Below, in pieces: positions 34,686 to 43,657 of a DNA stretch of 64,000 nucleotides. This DNA comes from Janthinobacterium sp. LM6 (lineage in GTDB: Bacteria > Pseudomonadota > Gammaproteobacteria > Burkholderiales > Burkholderiaceae_D). The position numbers and the translations under genes are program-made. The stretch lies in NCBI RefSeq assembly GCF_002002885.1, contig NZ_CP019510.1, positions 4,340,001-4,404,000 of the forward strand, given 5' to 3'. The stretch's first letter is position 1, and each line of letters opens with the position of its first letter. The notes below the pieces were generated by a model. The model worked only from the letters and a program-made list of their open reading frames with translations. It was not told the DNA's origin and did not search any database.

Positions 34686-35984
34686 TTAATGCAGCTTCAC
34701 CTGCGGCGTGCTGCGCTTGATCAGGAAGCGGCCCATCGCCATGACGGCCGTGCGCACGCTGCCCAGCACGGCGTTGTGGTGCATCAGGTGCAGGCTCACA
34801 TACATCATGCGCGCAACAAACCCTTCGACGAACCAGCTCAGGCCCTTGAGCGAACCCATCAGGGTGCCAACCGAGGTGGTGCGGCCGAACGACACGAGCG
34901 AACCGTAGTCCAGGTATTCGTACGGCTTGGTTTGCGGCGGCTTGCCCTTCGCTTGCAGCAGGAACGTTTTCAGCAGGTAATCGGCTTGCTGGTGGGCAGC
35001 CTGGGCGCGCGGCGGCACCAGCTTGCCGTCCGGCCCCATGCAGGCGGCGCAATCGCCCAGCGCGAAGATATTCGCATGACCCTGCACATTGAGCATGCCC
35101 GTCACTTCCAGCTGGCCGGCGCGGTTGGTCGGCAAGCCCAGGGTGGACAGGAATTCCGGCGCGCGGATGCCGGCCGCCCACACGCAGATGTCGGCCGCAT
35201 AGCTGGTGCCGCTGGCCACCGTCACCTTGTCGGCTTCGATGGTGGTGACGCGCGTATCGGTCACCACGCTGATGCCGTGCTGGTGCAGCAGTTTCGAGGC
35301 GGCGATGGAGACGCGCTCGGGCAGCGGCGCGAGGATGCGCGGCGCCCCTTCGAGCAAGGTGATGCGCACATCCTTGATGGCGTTGAGATTCTGAAAACCA
35401 TACGCGGCATACACGCCGCTCGCTTCGCGCAACTCGGCCGCCAGTTCCACGCCCGTGGCGCCGCCGCCGATGATGACGATGTCGACGCCGGGATGGCCCG
35501 CATCGCCCTGGCGCTGCTCGGCCATGGCCAGCAGTTTCAGCAGGGTCAGGCGGAAACGTTCGGCGTCTTCCGTGGCATTCAGGGAAATCGTGTTTTCCTG
35601 GGCGCCGGGCACGCCGAAGTAATTCGAGGTGCTGCCCACGGCCAGCACCAGTTGGTCGTAGCTGACAGTGCGTTGCGGCAAGAGTTGCTCATCCTTGTCC
35701 GTGGCGATGGCGCCCACGGTGAGGCTGTTCGACGCGGCGTCGAGTGCGATCAGGGGGCCATAGACATAGGTGAAGCCATTGTCATGCGCCAACATCTGAT
35801 ACGACAGGCCCTCTTGATGAATGTCCAGGGTGCCGGCCGCCACTTCATGCAGCGACGGCTTCCAGATGTGATACAGGCGGCTGTCGACCAGGGTGACCTG
35901 GCCGGCGCCGAGCTTGCGGCTGAGTTTACAGGCCAGCTCCAGGCCGCCTGCACCTCCCCCTACGATAACGATTTTACTATGCAA
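34686..35984 (-). CDS. ndh: type II NADH dehydrogenase (NDH-2)
   Basis: 432 aa. Non-proton-pumping NADH:quinone oxidoreductase of the inner membrane. FAD-binding Rossmann motif IVIVGGGAGGLELA (residues 5-18); NADH-binding motif IVIIGGGATGVELAAEL (about 165-181); the second FAD motif NIFALGDCAAC; the quinone-side motif PPRAQAAHQQADYL. A C-terminal amphipathic/basic tail would anchor it. Translation starts at TTG (35984), supported by AGGAGG just upstream; no ATG fits. It gives a rotenone-insensitive entry to the quinone pool, which the nearby bd oxidase can drain. Confidence 0.92.
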   Translation of the reverse strand: MHSKIVIVGGGAGGLELACKLSRKLGAGQVTLVDSRLYHIWKPSLHEVAAGTLDIHQEGLSYQMLAHDNGFTYVYGPLIALDAASNSLTVGAIATDKDEQLLPQRTVSYDQLVLAVGSTSNYFGVPGAQENTISLNATEDAERFRLTLLKLLAMAEQRQGDAGHPGVDIVIIGGGATGVELAAELREASGVYAAYGFQNLNAIKDVRITLLEGAPRILAPLPERVSIAASKLLHQHGISVVTDTRVTTIEADKVTVASGTSYAADICVWAAGIRAPEFLSTLGLPTNRAGQLEVTGMLNVQGHANIFALGDCAACMGPDGKLVPPRAQAAHQQADYLLKTFLLQAKGKPPQTKPYEYLDYGSLVSFGRTTSVGTLMGSLKGLSWFVEGFVARMMYVSLHLMHHNAVLGSVRTAVMAMGRFLIKRSTPQVKLH

Positions 35985-35999
35985 AGATCCTCCTGCTTG

Positions 36000-36515
36000 T
36001 TAATCCCTGTGCCCGTTGCCGTTGCCGTGACCATTGCCATTGCCATTGCCATTGCCATTGCCGTGGCCCTTGCCCGGCTTGTTGTCATGCTTGTCGCGCT
36101 TGTCATCATGCTTGTCGAAGTGCTTGTCATGCTTGTCGTCATGACGGCCGCGGTCGCCGTAATCGGGACGGCCATGGTCGCCATGTTGCTGGCGGTAACG
36201 GGGCACATATTGGTTGTTATACCAACTATCTTGGACGAAATATACCTCTTGGTTACAGGCATTATACTTGCGGCAGTGCTTGGACCAGTTTTTCGCATGG
36301 CCGGGCGGCACGCGCAAATAGATGGGACGGGCCGAATAATATTGCGGGCGCTGCACGATGACGGGCTGGGCATAGATCAATTGCGGCGCGGGATAGTCGC
36401 CTATGTCGAGGCGTCCGTAAAAGCCCGGCTGGCCGACAGTGACGGAGACGCCCACCTGGGCGACGGCAGCGGTAGCGGCCGACAGCAGGACGGCAGCGAG
36501 AATGAGGGTTTTCAT
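36000..36515 (-). CDS. secreted Gly-Asn/His-Asp repeat protein
   Basis: 171 aa with a signal peptide (MKTLILAAVLLSAATAAVA). A compact N-terminal part (about 20-100; PPGHAKNWSKHCRKYNAC, with two Cys) resembles exported proteins common in Burkholderiales. The C-terminal half is low complexity: HDDKHDKH-type units, then (Gly-Asn/Gly-His) repeats encoded by a hexanucleotide tract. AAAGGAG precedes the ATG at 36515. His/Asp-rich tails can bind divalent metals; here that is inference. It lies 15 bases upstream of ndh and may be cotranscribed. Confidence 0.85.
   Translation of the reverse strand: MKTLILAAVLLSAATAAVAQVGVSVTVGQPGFYGRLDIGDYPAPQLIYAQPVIVQRPQYYSARPIYLRVPPGHAKNWSKHCRKYNACNQEVYFVQDSWYNNQYVPRYRQQHGDHGRPDYGDRGRHDDKHDKHFDKHDDKRDKHDNKPGKGHGNGNGNGNGNGHGNGNGHRD
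36031..36060. repeat. hexanucleotide microsatellite, 5 copies
   Basis: Five perfect CCATTG units in the coding strand complement of the Gly-Asn repeat, with degenerate copies on both sides. Slippage would change the repeat number without breaking the frame. Confidence 0.9.
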
Positions 36516-36608
36516 GGGGACACTCCTTTTATCAGTTATGCCGCAATTGTAGACCTTGTGCAACCAACTGTTTGTTCGCAAGGACACATAAGGATTGCCG
36601 TGGCAATC

Positions 36609-37382
36609 TCACCACAGCTTGCCCAAAGGCACTACCAGGCCGCTGAACAGCGACCAGTCCGGCGATGCCGCCGTCAAGCCGCGCGCCATGCCGATGTCGA
36701 TGGCCAGCCGCGGCGTGGGACTGTAGGTGGCGGCCAGCAAGAGCTGCGCCGTGGCCGGCGCGCCGCGCAGGCGCGTGCCCGACACTTCCGCCGTGGCACC
36801 CCAGCGCTCGCTGACGGGCGTGGAAAAGGAAGTCGCCCAGCCCGTTTGCACCCTGCCGGTATGCGGGTCGGCTGCGCCCAGGCGCGTGGCGTTCAGGTTG
36901 GCGTCCATGTGCACGGCGCCCAGGTCGCGGCTGAAAATGCCGTTCAGCGACACGTCGCTCTTGCCGCTGCCGATGCTGTCCTTGGCCGTGGGCAACTTCC
37001 AGCCCAATTCCAGGCCCAGCGCCGTCGCGCTGTCGAGCAAAAAGGCGCGCTTGAGCACGACCGTCGTGTCGCCCACGCCCGTTTCGCGCCGGCCCGTATC
37101 GTCGCGCGCGCGCACGAAGCCCTCGCCTTCGAGCAACACGCCCCACTCGGGCGTAAACGCCAGCTTGAAGGTGTACGGCAGGCTGGCGCGGCGCGTGTCG
37201 TCCGTTTTCGACAGCAGGCCGCCCGCTTCGAATTCCAGCTGGCCCGGCACGGGCAGCTGGGCGGGACTGGCCACGGAAGGCCGGTACGGCAGCACGGGAT
37301 CGCCCTCCTGCGCCTGCGCCAGCGGCGGCAGGGAGAGCAATAACACGGAGAAACACAACAGCGGCAGGGAAGGAGACGGCAT
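36609..37382 (-). CDS. outer-membrane transporter-like protein (MetA-pathway phenol-degradation family)
   Basis: 257 aa from the ATG at 37382, signal peptide SLPLLCFSVLLLSLPPLAQA. The mature part alternates amphipathic beta strands and ends in an aromatic residue (VVPLGKLW), as in outer-membrane barrels. Strands such as GVGDTTVVLKRAFLLD and LGLELGWKLPTAKDS match the PF13557-type putative transporters. Substrate unknown; the name reflects family history, not evidence for phenol metabolism here. Confidence 0.8.
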   Translation of the reverse strand: MPSPSLPLLCFSVLLLSLPPLAQAQEGDPVLPYRPSVASPAQLPVPGQLEFEAGGLLSKTDDTRRASLPYTFKLAFTPEWGVLLEGEGFVRARDDTGRRETGVGDTTVVLKRAFLLDSATALGLELGWKLPTAKDSIGSGKSDVSLNGIFSRDLGAVHMDANLNATRLGAADPHTGRVQTGWATSFSTPVSERWGATAEVSGTRLRGAPATAQLLLAATYSPTPRLAIDIGMARGLTAASPDWSLFSGLVVPLGKLW

Positions 37383-37460
37383 GGAAAACCCGGAAGTGGC
37401 AAACGCGCAATAACGACAGCCTACCACCGCCGCGCCGATTGCGCCCGGACCCGCCCCATT

Positions 37461-39116
37461 TCAGGCCAGGCGCCGCACGCCCTGCCTGACGGCCGGCACC
37501 GGCCGGCGCAGCGGCGTGACATTGCTGGCCGCCGCCACGGCGATGCCTTCGGCCTGCGCATGCAGGCGGAACACGCCCACCAGTTCCGTCAGGGTCTGCG
37601 CCTGGTCCTGCAGCGATTCGGCGGCGGCCGCCGCCTCTTCCACCAGGGCCGCGTTTTGCTGCGTCACCTGGTCCATCTGCAGCACGGCCTGGTTGACTTG
37701 CTCGATGCCGGCGCTTTGCTCGGCGCTGGCGGCCGTGATTTCCTGCATGATGTCGGCCACCTGGCGCACGCTGGTGACCACTTCATCCATCGTCTTGCCC
37801 GCGTCATGCACGAGTCTGGAGCCGATTTCCACCTGCTCGACGGAGTCGCCGATCAGGGTCTTGATTTCCTTGGCGGCACTAGCCGAGCGTTGCGCCAGGT
37901 TGCGCACTTCGGACGCCACGACGGCAAAACCGCGCCCCTCCTCGCCCGCCCTGGCCGCTTCCACGGCCGCGTTCAAGGCCAGGATGTTCGTCTGGAAGGC
38001 GATGCTGTCGATGACGCTGATGATGTCGACGATCTTGCGCGACGACGCATTGATCGATTCCATCGTCTGCACCACCTGCCCCACCACGGCGCCGCCCTTG
38101 CCCGCCACGTCGGACGCGGCGCCGGCCAGCGCATTGGCCTGGCGCGCATTGTCCGCATTCTGCCGCACGGCCGACGTCAGCTGCTCCATCGACGACGCCG
38201 TTTCTTCCAGTGAACTGGCCTGCTCTTCCGTGCGGGACGACAAGTCGAGGTTACCCTGGGCAATTTCGCCCGAGGCCGTGTTGATGGTGTCCGTGCCCGA
38301 GCGCACCTGGCTGACGATGCCGACCAGCTTGTCGCGCATGGTTTTCATGGCAAACAGCAGGCTGGCGCTGTCGTGGCTGGCCGTGCGGATATCGACGGTG
38401 AGGTCGCCCTCGGCGATGGCGCCGGCGATCTTGACGGCATACGCCGGTTCGCCACCGAGCTGGCGCGTCAGACCGCGCGTGATCAGCGCCCCCAGCGCCA
38501 GGCCGGCCGCCATGCTGCCCAGCACCAGCGCGATCATGAAGCTGCGGCTGGCCTGGTACACGCCGGACGCCTGCTCGGAAGCGGCCTTGGCGCGCTCTTC
38601 CTTCTGCTGCGACAGCTTGTCCAGCACTCCGTCGAGTTCGTCGGCATGCTGGCGCGTCTTGTTGAGCAGATCGACCAGTTGCGCGCTGCGCTGGGCCAGC
38701 GGTTCCGCCGCCGCCAGGGTCAGCGCCTGCTGCATGGTGGCAATATATTCCGCTTCGACGGCGGCGAAGCGGGAAAACAGTTCCTTGGCGGCCGGCGTGA
38801 CGAACAGCGGTTCCGCCTTGGCCAGGTAGCTTTTATTCATGTCGAGAAATTTGGCGATATCGGCCTGGCGCGTAGCGCGCTCCTCGGCGGTCGTGGCCAG
38901 CAAGAAATTGCTGCGCGCGCGGCCCACCTTGATCAGGGCGATGTTGGCTTCCTTGATGTACGACAAGCCCAACAGTTCATGGTTGTACATCTGCCCCGCC
39001 ATGGTATCGATCTTGCCCATGTTGAAGATGCCGATGCCGGCCACGATGGCCCCCATCAGCGCGACGCAAAAGAATGCCGCCAGCAAGCGCGTTCCCACCT
39101 TCATCCGGTTCAACAT
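37461..39116 (-). CDS. methyl-accepting chemotaxis protein
   Basis: 551 aa from the ATG at 39116 (GGGAG upstream). TM1 (about 11-31), a periplasmic four-helix-bundle sensor (about 32-190), TM2 (about 190-212), HAMP (about 213-265), methylation helices and the signalling hairpin with the invariant [24 protein letters not shown]...[16 protein letters not shown]. This is the Tar/Tsr-like class. No CheR-docking NWETF tail is present; it ends RQGVRRLA. Ligand unknown, no other chemotaxis gene nearby. Confidence 0.94.
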   Translation of the reverse strand: MLNRMKVGTRLLAAFFCVALMGAIVAGIGIFNMGKIDTMAGQMYNHELLGLSYIKEANIALIKVGRARSNFLLATTAEERATRQADIAKFLDMNKSYLAKAEPLFVTPAAKELFSRFAAVEAEYIATMQQALTLAAAEPLAQRSAQLVDLLNKTRQHADELDGVLDKLSQQKEERAKAASEQASGVYQASRSFMIALVLGSMAAGLALGALITRGLTRQLGGEPAYAVKIAGAIAEGDLTVDIRTASHDSASLLFAMKTMRDKLVGIVSQVRSGTDTINTASGEIAQGNLDLSSRTEEQASSLEETASSMEQLTSAVRQNADNARQANALAGAASDVAGKGGAVVGQVVQTMESINASSRKIVDIISVIDSIAFQTNILALNAAVEAARAGEEGRGFAVVASEVRNLAQRSASAAKEIKTLIGDSVEQVEIGSRLVHDAGKTMDEVVTSVRQVADIMQEITAASAEQSAGIEQVNQAVLQMDQVTQQNAALVEEAAAAAESLQDQAQTLTELVGVFRLHAQAEGIAVAAASNVTPLRRPVPAVRQGVRRLA

Positions 39117-39242
39117 GATTTCTCCCATAGACTGGCCGATACTCGATGCAACTGGAGCGTACTGGCTTGAATATAAAGAAAAAACACGGAAAAAAATGCT
39201 CGGATTGTCACCAAACAACAATTCCTTGATTTATAGCAACAT

Positions 39243-39274
39243 GCAAAACGGCTTGCCATGCTAGGCAAGCCGTT
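39243..39274 (-). terminator. terminator of the copper operon
   Basis: 11-bp stem (AACGGCTTGCC / GGCAAGCCGTT), six-base loop, TTTT on the minus strand. It lies 26 bases beyond the multicopper oxidase stop. Confidence 0.85.
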
Positions 39275-39299
39275 CAGGCAGGTGCTTTAGTGGCCCAAG

Positions 39300-40685
39300 T
39301 TAATGACCCGTGTGTGCGCCAGGTTTACGCACCGTCATCTCGACGCCACCTTTCACCACGGGCTTGCCCGCACCCTGGCCGCGCACGGGCTCCGGCAAGG
39401 CGCCCGTCCATTCATACGCCACGCTGCCGGCCGGGTGCTTGTACCAGCCCGGATCGCGGTAGTCGCCCGGCTTCTGATCCTTGCGCACCTTGACCGTGGT
39501 AAACATGCCGCCCATGCCGATGGCGCCGAAGGGGCCGTCGCCCGCCATCATCGGCAAGGTATTGTCGGGGATCGGCATCTGCATCTCGCCCATGTCGGCC
39601 ATGCCCCGCTCGCCCATCACCATGTAGCCAGGCACCAATTGATTGATCTTCGCCGCCACGCCCTGGTGGTCGACGCCGATCATGGTCGGCACGTCGTGCC
39701 CCATGGCATTCATCGTGTGGTGCGACTTGTGGCAGTGGAAGGCCCAGTCGCCAAGGTCCGTGGCCGTGAATTCCACGGCGCGCATCTGTCCCACGGCCAC
39801 GTCCGTCGTCACTTCGGGCCAGCGCGACTCGGGGCGCGTCCAGCCGCCATCCGTGCCCGTCACCTCGAATTCATGGCCATGCATGTGGATCGGGTGGTTC
39901 GTCATGGTCAGATTGCCCACGCGCACGCGCACCTTGTCGCCCTGGCGCACGACCATGGGGTCGATGCCGGGGAAGACGCGGCTGTTGAAGGTGAACAGAT
40001 TGAAATCCGTCATGGTCATGATCTTCGGCGTGTAGCTGCCGGGGTCGATGTCATAGTTGCTCAACAGGAAGACGAAGTCGCGGTCCACCTTCATGAAATT
40101 CGGGTCTTTCGGGTGCGTCACCCAGAAACCCATCATGCCCATGGCCATCTGCGTCATTTCATCCGCATGCGGGTGGTACATAAAGGTGCCGGGCCGCTTG
40201 GCGACAAATTCATAGACGAAAGTCTTGCCAGGGGGAATGCCCGGCTGGGTCAGGCCCGTGACGCCATCCATGCCGTTGGGCAAGCGCTGGCCATGCCAGT
40301 GCACGCTCGTGTGTTCAGGCAACTTGTTGGTGACAAAGATGCGCACGCGGTCGCCCTCCACCACTTCGATGGTGGGACCGGGCGACTGGCCGTTGTAGCC
40401 CCACAGGTTGGCCATCATGCCGGGCGCCAGTTCGCGCACGACGGGTTCGGCCACCAGGTGGAATTCCTTGACGTTGTTGTTCATGCGCCAAGGCAAGGAC
40501 CAGCCATTCAGGGTGACGACGGGGTTGTACGGACGCCCGTTCGGCGGCGGTGGCGGCGCCTTCGTCTCCGCGCCGGCCATGCTGACGGCTTCCGGCAGCG
40601 ACGCCGCGCCGACACGGCTCACGGCTGCCGCACTCAGGGCGACCGCGCCCGCGTTCATGAAAAAGTTTCTACGTGTAATCATCAT
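39300..40685 (-). CDS. multicopper oxidase, copper resistance
   Basis: 461 aa exported by the Tat system (TRRNFFMNAGAVALSAAA near the N-terminus). Trinuclear-site motifs are in order: HWHG (His129, His131), HPH (171, 173), HPIHMHGHE (about 263-271), and HCHKSHHTM (about 314-322) with the type-1 copper Cys. It is shorter than CopA of Pseudomonas and lacks its Met-rich domain, but a Met-rich stretch (GMADMGEMQMPIPDNTLPMM) follows the catalytic core. Probably oxidises Cu(I) to Cu(II) in the periplasm. Last gene of a four-gene operon; its ATG overlaps the preceding stop (TAATG). Confidence 0.93.
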   Translation of the reverse strand: MMITRRNFFMNAGAVALSAAAVSRVGAASLPEAVSMAGAETKAPPPPPNGRPYNPVVTLNGWSLPWRMNNNVKEFHLVAEPVVRELAPGMMANLWGYNGQSPGPTIEVVEGDRVRIFVTNKLPEHTSVHWHGQRLPNGMDGVTGLTQPGIPPGKTFVYEFVAKRPGTFMYHPHADEMTQMAMGMMGFWVTHPKDPNFMKVDRDFVFLLSNYDIDPGSYTPKIMTMTDFNLFTFNSRVFPGIDPMVVRQGDKVRVRVGNLTMTNHPIHMHGHEFEVTGTDGGWTRPESRWPEVTTDVAVGQMRAVEFTATDLGDWAFHCHKSHHTMNAMGHDVPTMIGVDHQGVAAKINQLVPGYMVMGERGMADMGEMQMPIPDNTLPMMAGDGPFGAIGMGGMFTTVKVRKDQKPGDYRDPGWYKHPAGSVAYEWTGALPEPVRGQGAGKPVVKGGVEMTVRKPGAHTGH

Positions 40686-42043
40686 TATTCCTTGTTGGCA
40701 GGACCGCTGCCATTGATGGCGCCTTGCAGTTCGGTTTGCGCGATCCAGAAATCGCGCTGGGTCTCGATGGCGCTGTTGACGCTGGCAACTTGCTCGCGCG
40801 CATCGGCCAGCAGTTCGAAGACGCTGGCCAGCATGCCGTTGTAACGCAGCAATACTTCATGCGAAATCGTCTTGCGCAGCGGCACGACTTCATCGCGGTA
40901 GTGGCGCGCCAGATCGTAGGCCGTGCGGTAGCTGGAATACGCCTCGCGCACTTCCGAGCGGGCCCGTACTGCCGTGCCCGCCGTGCGCTGCAGCGACTGT
41001 TCATATAGCGCTTGCGCCTTCGCGTTGCGCGCCGAACCCCAGTCGAACAGGGGCAATTCAAGCGACACTTCATAGCCGTTTTCGCGCGGCGCCTCGCTCG
41101 TGCTCTTGTTGCTGTAACCCACGTCGAGCACGTTGATGAAACCCGTCACCTTGGACAGGCCCAGCGCGCTGGCCGTGGCATGCGCGTCGAGTTTCGCTCT
41201 TTGCACGTCGAGGCGCTGCTCCATCGCTTGCGCCTCGATATTGCCCGCCTCGGCTGGCTTGGCCGGCAAGTCGGGCAAGCGCGACGGCAGAGTGAACGCC
41301 GTCTGCTTGCCCCACAGGCCCAGCAAGCGCGTCAGGTGCTCGCGCGTCACCAATGCCTGGTGGCGCGCGCGGGCCAGGTCGCCGACGGCGTCCGCGTAAA
41401 ACACTTGCTGGCGCGCCTGGTCGAGGCGGCTCCAGTTGCCCGCCCGCTGCAAGCGCGTGGCCAGCTCGGCGCCCGCCTCGGCCGACAGCAGCGCCCGCTG
41501 CATGAACTGTTCCGTCTGCACGGCGGCCACCGCATTGAAGTAGGCGCGGCGCGTATCCGACGCCAGCTGCACGGCGCTGCCGGCGGCTTGCAGCTTGGCT
41601 TGCTCGAAACGGCCGCGTTCGATGTTCACGCGCAGCGGCATGGTCAGCAAGCCGGCCAGGTCGAAGCTGACGCCGCGGTCGATTTCATTGCCGTGACTGC
41701 CATGCGAACGGCCGAACGACAGGCCGGGATTGCGCAAGCGCCCCGCCTGCACCAGGTCCGCCTCGGACGCGCCCAGTTCGGCCAGCGCCACCTTCATGCC
41801 GTGGTTGTTCATCAGGGCAATGCGCACGGCGCTGTCGGCATCCAGGGGCTGGGCCAGCAGGGCGGCCAGTTTTTCCTCGCCGCCCTGGTCGGCCAGCGCG
41901 GCGGGCGCGCCCGTGCGGGCATCGGCCAGCGCGGACACGGCCTGCATGCCGCCATCGGCGCTGAAGCTGGCGCAGCCGCTGAGCAGCAAGGCGGCCGCCA
42001 GCGCCAGCGGCGTGAGGCAAGTTGATTTGGTGAAACGTGGCAT
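40685..42043 (-). CDS. TolC-family outer-membrane efflux lipoprotein of the copper operon
   Basis: 452 aa from the ATG at 42043 (AAGGAC upstream), lipobox LLLSGC. Two outer-membrane-efflux repeats with long helices (about 80-250 and 260-440). Distant from the RND channel at 2999; this type (TIGR-like CusC/CopB-role lipoproteins) travels with copper oxidases. No RND pump or adaptor is encoded here, so it must borrow one or act with the oxidase alone. Confidence 0.88.
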   Translation of the reverse strand: MPRFTKSTCLTPLALAAALLLSGCASFSADGGMQAVSALADARTGAPAALADQGGEEKLAALLAQPLDADSAVRIALMNNHGMKVALAELGASEADLVQAGRLRNPGLSFGRSHGSHGNEIDRGVSFDLAGLLTMPLRVNIERGRFEQAKLQAAGSAVQLASDTRRAYFNAVAAVQTEQFMQRALLSAEAGAELATRLQRAGNWSRLDQARQQVFYADAVGDLARARHQALVTREHLTRLLGLWGKQTAFTLPSRLPDLPAKPAEAGNIEAQAMEQRLDVQRAKLDAHATASALGLSKVTGFINVLDVGYSNKSTSEAPRENGYEVSLELPLFDWGSARNAKAQALYEQSLQRTAGTAVRARSEVREAYSSYRTAYDLARHYRDEVVPLRKTISHEVLLRYNGMLASVFELLADAREQVASVNSAIETQRDFWIAQTELQGAINGSGPANKE

Positions 42044-42044
42044 G

Positions 42045-42386
42045 TCAGTGTCCTTCGTGCTGATGTTGCGGGGCGGGCTTGGCATCGGACTTGGGGCCGG
42101 GCGTCTCCATCGGCATCGTGTGGCCCTTCATTGCATGGCCTTCCATCTTGTGGCCTTCCATCTTCATCATGCCCATGTGGCCGCCGGCCTTGCCGACTTT
42201 ATCGTTGACGGCGCGCCAGGCCTGGTCGGGCGTGGCGTCATCCTCGGCGGCGGGACGGTAGCCGGCGAAGGCGGAACGATAGGTGGTGGCCGGCACGGAG
42301 GCTTGCGCCTCTTGCGGGGCGGACGGGGATTGCGCTGCGGCGGCCAGCGGCAGCACAGCCAGCGCAAAGCTGAACAGGTATTTCAT
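42045..42386 (-). CDS. periplasmic Met/His-rich copper-binding protein
   Basis: 113 aa, signal peptide MKYLFSFALAVLPLAAAA. The C-terminal half is packed with Met and His (GGHMGMMKMEGHKMEGHAMKG..., ending HQHEGH), the composition of CopC/PcoE-like periplasmic copper sponges. AAGGAATACC precedes the ATG at 42386. One base separates its stop from the TolC-like gene. Function by composition and operon context only. Confidence 0.85.
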   Translation of the reverse strand: MKYLFSFALAVLPLAAAAQSPSAPQEAQASVPATTYRSAFAGYRPAAEDDATPDQAWRAVNDKVGKAGGHMGMMKMEGHKMEGHAMKGHTMPMETPGPKSDAKPAPQHQHEGH

Positions 42387-42513
42387 GGTATTCCTTGAAG
42401 AACAGGGTATGGCGCGGCGGGCGCGCGACTGGAACGCTGGCGCGGCCGGAACAAGGTGCACGATACAAGCTGCAGGGACGTGCGACGGCGGCACCGCCAG
42501 GTTCAACGGGCGG

Positions 42514-42942
42514 TCAGGCGGAGCGCGTGCTTCTCGGGGGACGTTCTGGGCCAGGCGGGATATGCCCGGCGAACAGGGAATCGGGCGCCAGCGCCGGAGG
42601 GGGCGCGCGCAGGGTCAAGGCATGCAGGGGCGGCATGCCGGGCGGCGCCGTGGCACCCACGGTGCAAGCGCCATGGTTGCTGCAATCGTGGCCATGGTGG
42701 CCGGCGCCGCCATCGTCCATGGCCATTTTTAGCGGCTGGTCCTGCATGTGGGACATGCCGGCCATGTCGCCCATGTCGTGGCACTGGGGCGCCTCCATCG
42801 CTACGGCGGTGACGGTGACCGCTGCCGCCAGCTCGTCCACGCAGCAGCTGCGCATGGCCGACGCGAAGCCCTGCATGGGCAGCGTGACGGCCAGCAGCCA
42901 GAGCAGCGAGCGGGCGAGAAAGCGGGAAAAGGCACGGTTCAT
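42514..42942 (-). CDS. small exported copper-associated protein, first gene of the copper operon
   Basis: 142 aa with an N-terminal hydrophobic signal (SLLWLLAVTLPMQGFASA), a Cys pair (MRSCCVDE), and a His/Met/Cys-rich centre (APQCHDMGDMAGMSHMQDQ; GHHGHDCSNHGAC). The tail is Pro-rich. It probably binds copper in or at the periplasmic membrane. There is no ribosome site: the ATG coincides with the predicted start of transcription from the CueR-type promoter, so it may be translated leaderless. 127 non-coding bases separate it from the next gene. Confidence 0.78.
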   Translation of the reverse strand: MNRAFSRFLARSLLWLLAVTLPMQGFASAMRSCCVDELAAAVTVTAVAMEAPQCHDMGDMAGMSHMQDQPLKMAMDDGGAGHHGHDCSNHGACTVGATAPPGMPPLHALTLRAPPPALAPDSLFAGHIPPGPERPPRSTRSA

Positions 42943-42948
42943 GGCATG

Positions 42949-42979
42949 ACTATAAACCTTCCCACATGAGGAAGGTCAA
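42949..42979 (-). promoter_or_regulatory. CueR/MerR-type copper promoter
   Basis: Minus strand: -35 TTGACC (42979-42974), a 19-base spacer and -10 TATAGT (42954-42949). The spacer holds the perfect dyad ACCTTCC-N7-GGAAGGT (42956-42976). The overlong spacer with this dyad is the hallmark of CueR-controlled copper promoters. No cueR gene is in the window. Confidence 0.93.
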
Positions 42980-42983
42980 GCCC

Positions 42984-43520
42984 CTATTTGCGCCCGCCGC
43001 CGTGCGTCAGCCAGATGACGTAGGCGCCGTAGTAGCCCTGCCCCTCCAATATGACCTGGCCCCCGACAAAATGGATTTTCTCCACTTTATTGACGGTAAA
43101 ATACGCGCGGCCATCGGCCGCCGCCACGTCACCCAAGCAACGGGCGCGGGGCCGGCAGTAGCCGCTGGCGCGCCCGATGGCCCACATCAGGTCGCCGATC
43201 ATGAAGTCGTACATCATTTCGGCCAGCAGCGGCCGGTGACCCGCCAGCATGGCCGTGATGTCGGGGTAGCCGGCCTGCATGAGCTCGGGCAAGTCGCTCT
43301 CCTCGTACTGCAGATCGTCTTCACGGCAATCCTGCACGAAACTGTTGAAGGGTTCGTCGAGCAGTCCCGCCAGCGCCGCTTCCGGCACGCTCAGGCGGAA
43401 CGGGTGCAGCGGCAGCACGCTGTGCTGGCCGTAATTGAGTTCGCGGCAGTCGAGGAAGGCCAGCGGGTGCGGCTGGCCACCGACCTCGCAGCGGATGCCG
43501 GATGCTTGCCCCTCCGCCAT
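42984..43520 (-). CDS. hypothetical protein of the cytochrome bd operon
   Basis: 178 aa from the ATG at 43520, overlapping the DUF2474 gene stop (TGATG). Soluble, acidic, no signal peptide; several Cys (LDCRELNYG; VQDCREDD; YCRPRARCLGD) and a beta-rich C-terminus (GQVILEGQGYYGAYVIWL). I do not recognise it. Its tight coupling to cydA-cydB-DUF2474 suggests a role in oxidase assembly or expression. Confidence 0.72.
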   Translation of the reverse strand: MAEGQASGIRCEVGGQPHPLAFLDCRELNYGQHSVLPLHPFRLSVPEAALAGLLDEPFNSFVQDCREDDLQYEESDLPELMQAGYPDITAMLAGHRPLLAEMMYDFMIGDLMWAIGRASGYCRPRARCLGDVAAADGRAYFTVNKVEKIHFVGGQVILEGQGYYGAYVIWLTHGGGRK

Positions 43521-43657
43521 CAGCTGCCCATCCCCGCCGCCCGCATCAGCAGGCGCATCGCCCAGGCCGCCAAGCCCAGAGTGGCCACGCTGGCCAGCCA
43601 GAGGCCGGCCATCCAGGCCAGTCGTTTCCACCATGTCTGTTGTCCTTGTTGTTGCAT
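43520..43657 (-). CDS. DUF2474 family small membrane subunit (CydX-like)
   Basis: 45 aa with one TM helix (WMAGLWLASVATLGLAAWAM) preceded by WWKR and followed by RLLMRAAG. This is the DUF2474 pattern, a small protein encoded after cyanide-insensitive-type bd oxidase genes, analogous to CydX. It overlaps cydB and the next gene by one base each. Confidence 0.9.
   Translation of the reverse strand: MQQQGQQTWWKRLAWMAGLWLASVATLGLAAWAMRLLMRAAGMGS

Noticed and set aside
34689-37343. 884-codon open frame antisense to ndh and its neighbours
   Set aside because: Crosses three well-supported minus-strand genes and two intergenic regions; composition is typical of antisense noise.
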